Source: Nectonema munidae (taxonomy: Eukaryota; Nematomorpha; Nectonematoida; Nectonematidae). From it: a stretch of DNA of 64,000 nt. Where the stretch lies: assembly GCA_030549495.1 (NCBI GenBank), contig JAUIRK010000936.1:1054001-1118000 (forward strand), written 5' to 3'. A program made the position numbers and the translations under genes. Each line of letters opens with the position of its first letter. Within the stretch, counting starts at the first letter, position 1. Under the pieces are notes generated by a model. That model searched no databases, was not told the DNA's origin, and was given only the letters and a program-made list of their open reading frames with translations. Positions 47,536 through 60,700 of the stretch are shown one piece after another.

Positions 47536-49805
47536 ATGATACAGCTTTGCATTTAGTCCTTTAGTGGTCGTCTTTTAGACAGTTCAGAGATTGACGATGA
47601 AATGGTTCTACTAGAATTAGAGTAAGAATTTGGTGATCAACTATAAGTTAAGCAGATTTAAGGAGGTATTCCAAAATGTTGGATTACAGGGCTCAATTTT
47701 TGCAGTAAATGAAAAGGTACATCTATTTCCAGCTTGCGTACAGTATTTAGTGTGTCAATATTTCTTAAGATTAGGTTTTGCTCAAAAATATTTGCAAAGA
47801 GCTAAGGAAGTGGTGCATATGTTTATGCTAATTAGTATGAATTGAAGTTTGAGAGTATGTAAATCTTCGGATTTAATTACGTTATTGTGAAGTGTTTGAT
47901 GAGCTAGTTTTTTCTTTTTGGTTTTTGAAAATTTGAAGTAAATGGTGCCAGAGGATCGTGTGTTAAAGATGATAAATTTATTTTTATTGGTTTCTAGGTT
48001 TTTTAACTATTTTTGTAAGAAGGCAACTCTCCGGCTTTTTCAGAGTAAGCTCGAATCTCCTAAAATCTATTTCAAAAATGAGGATATTTTTTTTCCTAGT
48101 CATATATCAACAAACATGGATTTAATTAATTTTTGCTTTATTAATTCATGTTTAAACTAAAATTATTGAGCTAAAATAATTTTAGCTCAAAAATTGTAGT
48201 TATTTCTTTTACTTTTATTTTCTATTATATAGTTTGTACTATTATATATATACACTTATTCCCATGTCTAATACAAAACATGACATTACAATTATCTCTA
48301 AACGATACATAAAACTTAGATACTCCTTAATCTAAGACCACAGTAGAACTTACACTCCTTAATAATTAAAATGTAAAGTTTCTCACTCCAAGAGAATCGA
48401 ACAACTCAACCATGCTCCATATCAACATCTACATATTAACAAGTGATGTCCCAACCCATATCTTGTTTATCTGCCAACCTCACGGATAAACAAAAGCCCA
48501 CTGTACATAAGCCTAAGCCACCCTTAAACACCGAGCTTAAGTACATGTTGAAGAATATCTAATTTTTAAAGAAATTCCTAATAAAAGAAAAAATATGTTG
48601 CATACCAGATTACATTTAGCCAAACACGATGTTTGATATAATAAAAAATAAAGAGTTAAATTTCGAGAAAGTAAAAAAATAATAACTTTTCACGAAGTTA
48701 ATAGCGCTCTTCTGATATGGCTTCGACAAAAAGAAGCGTTCCCCAATACATATGGCGATATTCCTTTAGAACAACTAAGTTTTTAGAAAAGAATTTTATT
48801 TTTAAAAAGAAATCTCAGAATCATTTACAAATAGATTTAAAGGAAGACATTCTATTAGATAAATTCTATATATAAAGAATCTTTTAGTTTTAAAGAGAGA
48901 AATATAAGCTTCAAGATATTTATAATTTCGATGAAACTGCTTGGTTTTACCTAATGTTATCAGAAAAATATCTCAGATTTTTACATAATAAATATGATCG
49001 TTCTAAAGAAGCTAAAACTATGACAACTATTCTCACTGCTGCAAATAATGTCAGAAAAAATACTTTAAAAATTTAACAAAAAAGTTTCTTGAGTTTATTT
49101 TTAATAAATAACTCTGGATGAATACAAAAGTTTTCATAACAAAAAGAGAAGAAAAAGATGAAAAAAAAACTTTGCGTTAGATAATTTTACAAATACACCC
49201 AATAACTGATCATAAAATATGAATCCCTCTTTTTTTGATCCAAGCACAAGTAGTGTGGCCCGGTCAGTTGATGCCGGAATCAACAAAAATTCGAAGGTTA
49301 ACTTCAATTGAAATTGAAAACATAATTTCAAATCGACCTAGCTAGATGTTATGCTATAAAAACGTTTTCCATAGCGTTCAAATTAAGATGTTTTTTGTGT
49401 TTACATATTCTGATGATAAGAAAACTGTTGAAGTTAAAAGTGATAAAAAAAATAGTAGAATCAATATCTTCAGCTTAAAGGTGTCAAAATAACGAAAGGA
49501 AAAATGAGGACTGTGAAGATCGTTCAATTGTTTCAATTTTCCATGATATGTTTTATATTTTTTTACCACAATTAAAAGGTTCAATCTCTTTGTTGAAGTC
49601 CCAGAGAATTTAAATAATTTTTTGGGTTAATATTAATGTTTTTTTGTCGAAAAGTAACATGAAAAGTTTTCAAAAGCTAATTTCGTATTAGAAAAACTAG
49701 GTTCGATTTAGGTGGCATTTATTGTGTATGTCTTCTTAGTAGATTTTATGGATTTTAAATGAGTGTTTACTATTATTCAAAACCTTTCTAAAATGGGTGA
49801 ATGTT
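47536..49805. other. Probable LINE 5' sequence, then gene-free spacer
   Basis: Up to about 48100 the composition stays like the LINE on the minus strand (G/T-rich on +), so its ORF1 start or 5' untranslated region probably extends here. Beyond that I see AT-rich sequence with no gene and no clear repeat ends. Confidence 0.4.
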
Positions 49806-49880
49806 GGATAAGGTAAAGGTTAAATTATCGTGGAGTGGCTTCTTCAAGAAGCCACAATTACGCAGCTTGTATAAAACTAT
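49806..49880 (-). repeat. Partial tRNA-SINE, 3' half
   Basis: The segment AAGGTAAAGGTTAAATTATC with GCCACAATTACGCAGCTTGT matches the 3' body of the adjacent copy at 49935 (AAGGTAAAGGTACTG with GGCACAATTGAACCGCTTGT). It lacks the tRNA-like head. Confidence 0.55.
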
Positions 49881-49934
49881 GATAAAAAGAGCTTTATATA
49901 ACCAACCTTTAGTATATGTAAAGATACTTTTATC

Positions 49935-50090
49935 AAAGGTAAAGGTACTGTGGGGTATTTTAACCGAAAAGGCACAATTGAACCGCTTGTATCGAACTAT
50001 AAGAAGGTAGGCTTGATACGGGATCGAACCCAAGACCTTGAGTTATCGAAGCACAGTACCTAACCACCAACCTTACTCACACTAATTTCT
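49935..50090 (-). repeat. tRNA-derived SINE, minus strand copy
   Basis: On the minus strand the head reads GTAAGGTTGGTGGTTAGGTA with B box GGTTCGATCC (complement near 50021-50030). It shares the head with the SINEs at 20102 and 29748, but its body differs (GGTACTGTGGGGTATTTTAA, + strand). It probably represents a second subfamily. Confidence 0.65.
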
Positions 50091-51758
50091 CCTAAAAATT
50101 TATAAAATTTTATTGCCGTTATATCTGAGGAAAAATTAATCCTATATAAATTAAATTTTAAGGCTTGGATGAAAATGAGATAGCTTGTAAGACCAAATTT
50201 TGAGGCTTATATATTAGTTAAAATATATTTTATTTTGCTTTTATATATTCTTTTAAATCCAAGTTAATTATTATAACTTTAATATGGATTCCGAGTGAGA
50301 TATAATTATATTTAAAATTGTCTTAAATATCTTGGGCTCTTAAAATATTTTTAATTATCATTTTTATTCTATATTTCAACAAATATGTGTATTTCTAATT
50401 AAAAATAGTTATTATCGACGCATTTTGAGGTTCTAAAATAAAAACAAATTTTTTAAAAAAGATTCGATAAAATTAGGTTCATATTTAGCCATAGTTCAGT
50501 GTTTTTCAACTTTTTCTATCAACTACGCCTAAAATTATAATGTTGAGCAGTTTTACCCACTATCACTTAAAGGCACATGCTGGAATATTTTACAATAAAT
50601 TGTCCTCTTTTCCGTTCCTTGTATGGATACATTAATCCTATTTTACTAGAGAAAGGTGTCTTAAGTTTGCCTCCACCTTCCAATAAAGAAAATAACTAAA
50701 ACCATAATTCATGCATACAATTCCTCGGAAATATGTCTACCGAATTTCTATTTTTTTATTTGATATCCTTATGACGTCATTATGATGAGACACTTCAAAA
50801 TTTGCAATTTTTATTTTTTTCGATACTGAAATTTTTGTTCATTTTCTATAAGTCTTTTTTTAGGAGTTTATCCTTTAAAAAAATTTTTTTATTAATATTT
50901 TTAATACTGGCTAGCGTAAAATGTGCATTTAATGCCAATTTCTTTACGTTTAAATTGATAGCAATTATGCGTGATTTTATCTTTTAAAAAAGTGCACGTT
51001 TAATCCTGACCTGAAAACGGTCATATGCAATTCATTATGCAAGAAATCAAATAATTTTTTAAATTAAGCTATCAGCTATATTTGAGGAAGTTATAAACAG
51101 GAAAAATCTATGAGTAGTTAATGCCTTCTAGACTAGTTTAAATGGATTGATGTTAATTTTCTTCTTCTCTCCCTTTTAGTTAAGATATTTTTATCAATTA
51201 GTTTTTTGTTTTTATCTTGCTCCAAAAAACTATCTAAAATTACTGAAATAAAAAAATTAGTTTTTTTCTTAGTCAATTTTTTTGATAATATAGTGTAATA
51301 CTGAGGTGAATATTTTTTACAAATTCTTGGCCCCTGTAATTTTGAACTATATGATCTTTTTTAATATTAAAAATTAAATACAAGATCTTGTAATGTTAAA
51401 AAACAGTTTTGTTGACAAGATTTTTAAATTCCATAAAAATGACAGAACCAAATAATTGTGTTGTATTTTGTAGAGCATTTTATTTTTTGGCTAATCCATA
51501 AAAACAATTTTTATCTGAGGGCCTAATTCTACACTTTGTTTATATATTTTATTGTTAACTCAAAAAAATAGAAATTCTAATACAATAACTATTCACTTTT
51601 TTCTCACTAACTAAAATAATCCAGTTTATTTACTTTACATTCTAGTACTGAATTTTTTCATTTCGCTTGTTTAAGATTAATTATTTTAATTGATAAATTA
51701 ATTAATGACTTTCTCTATATAATGATATTGTAATATTTAAATGGATAAATTTATTTAG
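50091..51758. other. Upstream region of RPL7; first coding exon not located
   Basis: The RPL7 exon at 51759 begins inside codon phase, so a short upstream exon with the start codon should lie here or further upstream; several ATG-GT combinations exist and none is decisive. At about 50498 CAGTGTTTTTCAACTTTTTC resembles a hAT terminus without a partner. Otherwise AT-rich. Confidence 0.4.
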
Positions 51759-54700
51759 AGCGGTGAAAAAATTGCCAACAGTACCTGAATCAATCCTTAA
51801 AAAGAGAAAGCGTAGAAGTCAGCTAAAAGCAAAAGAATTAAAAACTCGACTTATCAATAAGAAAGTAATTTTATATTTATATCTTTTCATATACAAATTT
51901 TTCAAAGAACAAAAAATCAAATGTATGTTTTTTATAGTTAATTTTTATAATATACTTTTTTCTTTCATAAATTTTATGCTAAAATCGATATAATGTTTAT
52001 ATTTAAGTAGTAACATTTTACTAGAATAAGATTATAAATTGTGTTTAGTAATATTGGAAAAAGCAAAGAAAACATATCCTGTTGTATTGAGAATTCATTT
52101 TTTAGCTCACAATTTAAAAAAAATCTGTCTCTATTTCTTATTTCTTAACTATATTATTTATATCTCAAAATAACGTATAGCATATTCTTTTTTTGATCTC
52201 TAAATTAATTAATTTTTATAAAACCATGCTTACTTAATTTTTAGTATTGCCTTTTTATATTACTACAATACTACATTGATATCGATGGAACAAAAGAATT
52301 GTTTATTTTTGTTGAAACCCGAAATCATGTAATGTTTTATTAATGTCTTTCTTTCAATTAATATTTGATGGCATCTTGTATTCGTTTACTACAAGTCTCC
52401 TTTTACGATATATTGTGGTAATGAGTATTATACCTTTACTTAAGTCTTTATCCTATATGCAGTACGATTTTTTGGAAGCTGTAGAAGGAGCATAATTTGC
52501 CTGCGTTGAAATAATTAGATGGTATATTTATTTCAAGTTTGATAAATTCAATGATATTAATTTTTACCATGGCAATTTAAATTTCTCCAAATCAATCAAA
52601 ATAAACACTTTTTGGCAAATTTCTATTATAAGTATTTCTGATAAAACTTGTACACTATCAAAAATCGGCTTTATTAAAACTTTTATTTTTTTAAGTTCTA
52701 AATTGTCTTAATTCAAAATTGTCTTTTTTAACTGCGCAAAATTTATTGTATTTTATTTTTTAAATTAAGTTACAATAAAAGAACTGAAACCATAATTTAA
52801 TGCTGAATTTGAAATTGTTGCTTCTGAATCAACTATACAAAGATCTTAATTTTCACTATACATAAAAAAAATTATCCATGTACCTGAAAAAGTAATTTGT
52901 GAAACAATGATCTCAAGGTTATGCTGAATTATTGAGAGAAAAGGCACGGAAATTTTTTATGAATGAATTGCGATTTTCGGTCCTAACATGATCAAAAATA
53001 GTACGTTCTTTGTCTGGAACAACATATCATATAACATTATCAGCTCCCTGTTGTCTAAATATATATATTTTAGTAGTAGCTGTAATGAATAAATATTCAA
53101 TGATGTATCATAGAATATTCAACTATGAAGCTATTTTTAATTTAGAAAAATTTATTTGTTAGAAGTAATGTAAAAAATGAGAAAGCTCAAAAAGTAATTT
53201 ATTCTTTTGAAAAATTACTGTAGCTAACTGTGATAACGAAGCATGCTGAGCTACATAAGTGTTCAAAGTTTAATTTTTCCTAAATATCATATTTATAATT
53301 ATATATATAAAAGGCAGTTTAGAACTTAATGAAAAAATAAGACTTAATAGAAAAGTTAATTGCAGTAATGGCATTCCTGATTGCAAGAGTATGATCGCAA
53401 AGATACACTATTCATAGATTATTTGTATTCATATGGTTTTACATTTTGAAGAGTTAGATTACGTAGATACATATATATACACACAATATATGTGCTACAA
53501 TAATAATAATAATAATAATGATATATGTGATCTCTAGTTTAAAATTATCAAGTTTTTTTTTCTTACTATAATAAAGATTATATAAAGGAAAAAAGCATCA
53601 TTAAGCAGCTTCTATTTTTTTAGCATATTATCCAAGTTTCGTACAGGTAGATTCCTCATAGTCTCATATGAGGTTGATATAAGAACAAAAGTTTTTTATA
53701 AAAGAAATACAAGAAAAATAAACATTTTAATTTAAGTGCTGCTTATGTTTTATTTGATATTTATTAGGAATTTTTTTTGAACAAGCTGAATTTTTATTAA
53801 AAATATTTTAGTATTATCCTTTTCCAAACGCCAAACAGATTATGAAATTTGGAAGAGGAGCAAGAATAAGGTTTTACCTTATTCTAAAGATGTATCGGAT
53901 ATCCGCATATGCGAATCATTCGCAAAAAATGTTACATCCGATTTATATCCTCATCCGCGGATTTTTTTCATGTTAACATCCGCAATTTAAAATCTTTACA
54001 TTATAGCTACTTTTCTATTTTTATCCGCATCCACTAGGATGTCAAATCTAATATTCGCATCCGATACCTTATTCATCAACATTTGGCATACCCTCTTTTT
54101 TCCAGAGTGTGGCATTATCAATGTTTTTCCATAATTTTTCTTTGTTCTCCCTAAGTCTAGCTTATTTTACTTTATGATACGATTCTGTCCTGGAGAGTAA
54201 TGCTTGGCTATTCCACTTTTACGATGTTTCAGCTATTAAAACAAGTTTTGTTAAATGTGTAGAATGGTTTCTTATCTGCATTTGTCTCATACTAATATTT
54301 CGTTTGATGCTGTATAAAATATCCATGCCTTAGATCAGAGTCGCCAACCGTTACAATTTCACGGCCTTTAACCTCATCTTAATTTAAATACTAGTTTAAA
54401 ATTGTTTTTCGTGTAACCTAAATATAAACTTTTTTGTATTGATAGAATAAATCTTCAAAGTCTGGAAAATGACAGGCCGGACTTGTGTTAGGCATTCACC
54501 ACGTGGAAATTGGCAGTTCGTTTGCGAACAAATATAACTTTTTTGCAAGTTTGCCAAATTGCGTATCATTAATTATGCAAATGTTTTCCCTCAATATAAC
54601 TGACGAATTTTGGCGTGATGTAGTGTTTGGAGCACCTAAATCAAAACTGACTCCGTCAGCCAGCCTCCCCATGTATGCGATGTCCAAGATTTTATGCATA

Positions 54701-57700
54701 AATAAGCTAATTGCTTGAAAATCTTTCTATGTATTACTCAAAAATTTGCCCTTTAAATAGTTGGCTAAAGAACATTAATTCTCTAAATAATTTTTATAGC
54801 CAAATGGCTAAGTAAAAAAATCCATCCGATCGCAAGCGCATATAGCTAAATTTTTTTGGATAAGTTTCACATTGACCAACTTTATTTAGTTATCAAAGTA
54901 CACTTCTTGAAAAAATTGAGTTCAAACATTTCAAAATGACTATCGAGATTTTCCTTTGAATATATTTTTCGTTAAATTGAATTAAACTTTCTTTTAGAAC
55001 CACAAAACAAGAGTATATAAAGCCTTCAAAAGAGCTGAAGCTTACGTTAAAGAATACAGAAACAAGTTTAAAAATGAAGTTCGTTTAAGAAGGGAAGCTA
55101 AGAAGTCGAAAAAGTTTTATGTTTCTGATGCACCAAAGCTTTTATTTGTCATAAGAATTAAAGGGTTATTTTTTTTAGAGTAGTCTATTTATATTTATAC
55201 TCTATATCTTCAATTTAGTATCAATGGAGTTCCTCCTAAAGTAAAGAAAGTTCTGCGTCTTTTTCGTCTTAGGCAAATCAATAATGCTGTTTTCATAAAA
55301 ATAAACACAGCAACTCTAAACATGTTGAAATTGGTTGAACCATATGTTTCTTATGGGTATCTTTTGTTATTATTCTGATTCACCATAAAAAACAACCTTT
55401 TATCTTTATCATGATAATTTTAGTTGCTTTTTTCATGCGCTGCTTCTAATCCATTACAACCTGAAAAAGATTTTCAATTTTTGTTATTTCATTATTTTGT
55501 ATATAATTACACTAAGTCCTTGGTTTGCGAGTTTAATTGGTTCCGATTGAAGACTCGTAAAACGAGACTAAGTCTTTATTAACAAGGGGAAGTGCGTACT
55601 AATGGTTAGAAAACTAGGCATACTTTCTGAAAGCTGTTTTAATCACTATTCTGGCTTATAATAATTATAGTTTGTTTTGTGCTGCACTGCTGCCATTAAT
55701 TTAGCGTTCTCATCAAAATAATCTTTTAGTACTTTCAGGTTTATTTTTTTTTAATGTGAAAAACATCGTTTGAATTTAACCACAAGATGAAAAATAAGAA
55801 TAATATTTTATTGAAATTCAAAATCTAAAAAATTATCGAAGTGAGAAAATGTTTTTTAAACAGAACATTTCGTTTTTTTAATTGTTTTGAAACCTTCGTT
55901 TAGTTAGATTATTTTTTTTTCAATGCAAATCAGTTTTTTAGAGTCATTTTTTTATAAGCTATTTTAGAACTTTGGGTATAATATGCATAACGTATAACTC
56001 AATTTTACTGAGGAATGATAGAGTGAAATATAAAGATGACAACAAATAACATATATATTGAAACCAAGGGCACAGATCCTCAAAATTTTTAGGGGCGAAC
56101 TTTTTTTTTTATAATTTTCAAAATTTATTATAAAAATTTTTTTCCAATGAACACACCACCATTATTACTGGACATTACACTTGCATTGTAAGCTCTCAAT
56201 CCCATCACAACTGCATATATTTTATGAAGTCAAATTACCTTGTTTGTAATTCTGATTTCATCAACCTTCTACCTCAGTGGTTTTCAAACTGGAGTCCGCG
56301 GTGCCGCGAAGAAGTTCCATGGGGATCGAGAAGGGAATACTGAGTGAATCGTTTTTCATAAAATATTGTACCCATATTGGGTAATTTGCCATTTTTGCCA
56401 ATAAGTCACATTTAAAAAGAAAAAAAGTTAGTCCTTGAATTGAGTACTATTTTGTTTCTTTTATTGCTTTTCAGGCTTAATTTGTAAATGTGCATTTACC
56501 CAATGGCTAAAAAAAAAGAAATATGACGCCTCACACTTGAAATTTCGTTTTACTGCATTAACGTCTGGTGGGGAAGAGGAACATAAGTGTCCTTTGTGTT
56601 TTTAAGTGTTAGCAACCACTTTTTTAAAGCCCGTCAAGTGAAGCTTGCGCTGGTAGTGAAGCACTCGAGTTGGGTAGACAAAATTATTGGCTGAACGATT
56701 GCACAAATTCATGTTTGATAAATAACAGGAATGTTTTTGCAAAATATTAAGTATGGTTTGAAAAGTTTAAAAAGAATATCTAAAAAAGTTGTGTAAAAAG
56801 TCCCACAACAGCAGAACATTTGATATTACCTTGCTGCAAAGATATATTGAATGTGCTAAGATTCAATCTTCCTGTCAAACGATACCGTTAGAAGGCTAAT
56901 AGGAGAGATGTCTGCTGACATGTCAGAGGTGGTTTTATGGATTGGGAGTTGGATTTTCAACTTTTTTGCTCAGAATAATTAAACGATGGATGCTGCAAAC
57001 TTATCTCAGCTTTGTGTTTACATCCACTATATATATGTCAAGAACCTGGTAGACATTTTTTTATTTTGTCAAACTCAGCAATAGAACAACTGCAAAAGAA
57101 ACATTTGACAAAGTGATAAAAAAAATTGTACACCACATGGTATTAAATCGGAATCTGGCTAAGCAAAAATCTTCAGATGTAATTCGTGCCCAGTGCGCGG
57201 AGCCGTAAAACCATTCCCGATGAGTTGAAAATGTTTCCAATGAAGTCATTAAAACAGTGTATTTCATTAAAGCAAATGCTTCAAATCTTGTTTGTATTCA
57301 ATTTGAAAAACTCTTGCTGCACTCAAACGTGAGGTGGCTTTCCAGGGGAAAATTTTTCAAGCGATACTATGGAAAGAAAGCCAGCAATTTCTGGTAGGCA
57401 AACTAGACATGTATGTAGAATTTTCTGATGTCCGTTTTCGTATATTTCTTACAAAAATTTGAAAAATACTATCAATTTATTAAAAACCCCTTTATAATCT
57501 CGATTAGTAATCTGGCCTCAGAAGACTTCCTAATTAGAAAAAAGTTTATTGATTTGGTTAATGATTGGGAAGGTACAAAACATGTTTTTTTGAAATTCTC
57601 ATTGCGATTTTTCGATTGAAATGCCAGAATCCTATGCTTGCAAAGATTGCTCTGATTCGATTTGCCACTGCATATGAGTGTGAGCAAGCGTTTTCCATGC

Positions 57701-60700
57701 TACTTGTCATTGAAATCAAATCCCGAAACATTGGAATTGAGTACTGATATGAAAGGTGCATTGGCCAAAATAGAGCCAAATTTAGAAAAACTGGTTTAGA
57801 CAAAGCAGATGCCATTCATCCCATTGAGATTTGGGTTGTTCAGACAATTTTTGAATAAATAACTGTGTCAATTTTTTTAGTACAGCAGTTTATATGTTGA
57901 TTAATTTTTTTAAATGAAACCCCGAGCTATTAAAAAATTAGTCAGACCGCTACACCCAAAATTTTTAGAAAGTTTGTGAATAACTCTTTAAGCTCAACAA
58001 GGGAACAAAATCATTCATATATGATAGATCACTACCACTACTCGTCAGATATAATTAAGTCTTTATCCCTCCTTATTGCCATTTACCAATTATTAGATAT
58101 ACTATACTCTAACAAAGTGAAGTTTTATATCATGACTAAAATGATATCTTTTGTAAATCTTTAGGGAACTGAATTTTTGGTTGAACAGATTTTATATTTG
58201 GTGTTCGAAGGTTAAACATGTCTTTATCTTCTAAAGACCATATGGAAAGGGTTGTATTAGAGGACTCATTGGTAATACAGGCAGACCTTGGTTGGTTTTT
58301 TTGTTTTTTTGGAAATGAAAATATAAAAAATATTTATCACAAATTTGTTCATAAAAGATTTTGTCGGAATTTTCTTGATGATTCTCCAAATATATGGAAA
58401 TTGAAGATTATGATGCTAAATTTAAAAATAACATTTATTATTTATGATAATATTTCTTCTTCTTTACCCAAAAAAAGAGACTTTGGGGTGGGTGTTGTTG
58501 GGTGGGAGTATATCGTGAAATTGAAAAAAGAATAATGTATATTCAAATTGTGCGGGCTATTTATATGTTAGCCCATAGCTTGTCAGGAATGTAACCAAAT
58601 GCTTTCGTTAACTGATTTTCAATGATTGTATTAGATTTTCCCGCCATTGAGGCGGGAGAGGGGGTGCAAATTGATTTGACTGCTATCTCGTTGGTTATTA
58701 TCTATAGGCAATTTTAATCTACTTTGAATGGTTTGCATAATCTTTGCTGCAGTTTCATCATTTGTGTTGAGTTTCAATCCTTGGATGTTGGCCCAAAACT
58801 TACCTTCTTGAGGGAATCTTGAAGGTTCATCTGTCGGGTTCTCTTCCGAGCTGATATGCGAGATATTATTCTTACAAATACTATTGTTTTGCTTATAAAT
58901 ATACTCTCGGCGTGTAGCCTACATTATACTTTATATGGTAATTAATTTTACTTTTAATTCTAAACTGACCGTATCTTGGTAACTCTACTTTTATCAGAAA
59001 TTCATTTTGAGCAAAAATCTTTTCAGAGGTTTATTTAGCTCAGAATTTAAGTGATTTCATAACTTTTCTATTGGAGAGTTATCAATATAATCTGTTGTAT
59101 TAGTGGTTATGAACAAATATTGCTAACTTTTTCAAAATTCCCGTTCTTGGTGAATCCTAACTTTGAACATAGAAGAACTCTATAGAATAAATCTCTTTCC
59201 GACATGTATTGTTTTGCTTACAAATACTCTCTCAGCTTCTATTTTATCAATTAATATCTCTCAGCTTCTATTATTTATTTATTATTATTTTCTCTCAGCT
59301 TCTATTTTTTTATTGATATCATGTGTTGTATTTCAGTCGTTATGAACAAATATCACATTGAATATTTGCTAACCAATCGTTTTTCAAAATTTCGGTTCTT
59401 GTGGAATCCATTTATTATAATCCTCTTTTTTCAATTACAAAAACTTTTCCGCCTCTAAAATATCCACTCATTCACACCGAGATAAAAAATTTGTCAAATT
59501 TGAGAAAAGCTATATCTTTAGATATTGATGTCTAACTCTAACTGTTTGTAAATAACTTTTTTAGTCAACTGATGATTAAAATATTAATTAATAAGATGAC
59601 GGTTTAAAGATTTTTATTCGCAATGTGGGAGCTTCTTCTCCACGGTCAAGATCTTTTTTGAAAATCTCAATACTCGATTTTTACACCAACTCCTATTTCA
59701 TTGGAAAACGGTATATCTTCTGTGTAGACAAGTTACATACTTCTTTCTTAAAACTATACAGCTCCTGAAAGGATTACTATATCGACGATATAAAAGCCCT
59801 TTTTAAACGTGTAACTATTTCATTTTTCTTATGATCACGCGTTCTCATTTTAATCTCCTCCAGTTCCCTTACTATACTTACATTTTTGTACTATAATAAA
59901 TAACAATTGTGATAACAAACACAAATGATTTTTTGAAAATTTTAGCAATTCGATTCGCCTATTCACCCATTTTTCACTGTAATGACCATAAAGAAGTACA
60001 GAAATGAAAAACATGGACGATATTGTATTAAAAATTTTTTTAATTTGAGAGATATTTTTAGTCATGATTTTTATCCACAATCAAAATTATAAAAGTGCTT
60101 TTCGGTCAAAAATCAATTTTTTGATTTGAGTTTTTTGAAAAAATAGAGTTTTTTAGAATTTGTTTTTCCAAATGTCAAACTTGATTCATAATCCATTTGA
60201 TATAAAAAATATATTTGGTTTAAAATTTAATTAATATTCATGGAGTTTCAGATATAAACCACAAAATTGATTGACACTTTTAGACATTTTGAAATCCAAT
60301 TTCAAAAATGATATTTTTAGACACAATTTTCAGGCGAAAATCGCAAATTTGATTGACACTTTAATAAATCTTCACACCCTATTAGTGAAAACTAATTTAA
60401 GAAATGAAATCAGCATGGTTGATTTGGTATAAAATAATTAATTTTAATGAATGTTTTCGTAAGCAATTTTATCATCAATCAAATTTTTGATTGACATTAA
60501 CTACAAAATTGGAATGTTTATTGGAAAAATATGTATATATAAGTGTTATGTGTTAAAATATATATATATTGTTAAAAATTTTCAAGAGTGTATTTTAAAC
60601 ACTAAGTTATAAGTTATAAACATTATAATATAAAAAATTTGTTAATGTACATTTGCTTTTGATTGACAGTTTTTGACAGATGATCATTCAACTAAATGGT

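Noticed and set aside
47236-48160. + strand ORFs of 62-72 residues
   Set aside because: No motifs; they lie opposite the minus-strand LINE or in AT-rich sequence just beyond it.
55510-55585. pogo-like end CACTAAGTCCTTGGTTTGCG
   Set aside because: It resembles pogo MITE ends but no opposite end was found.
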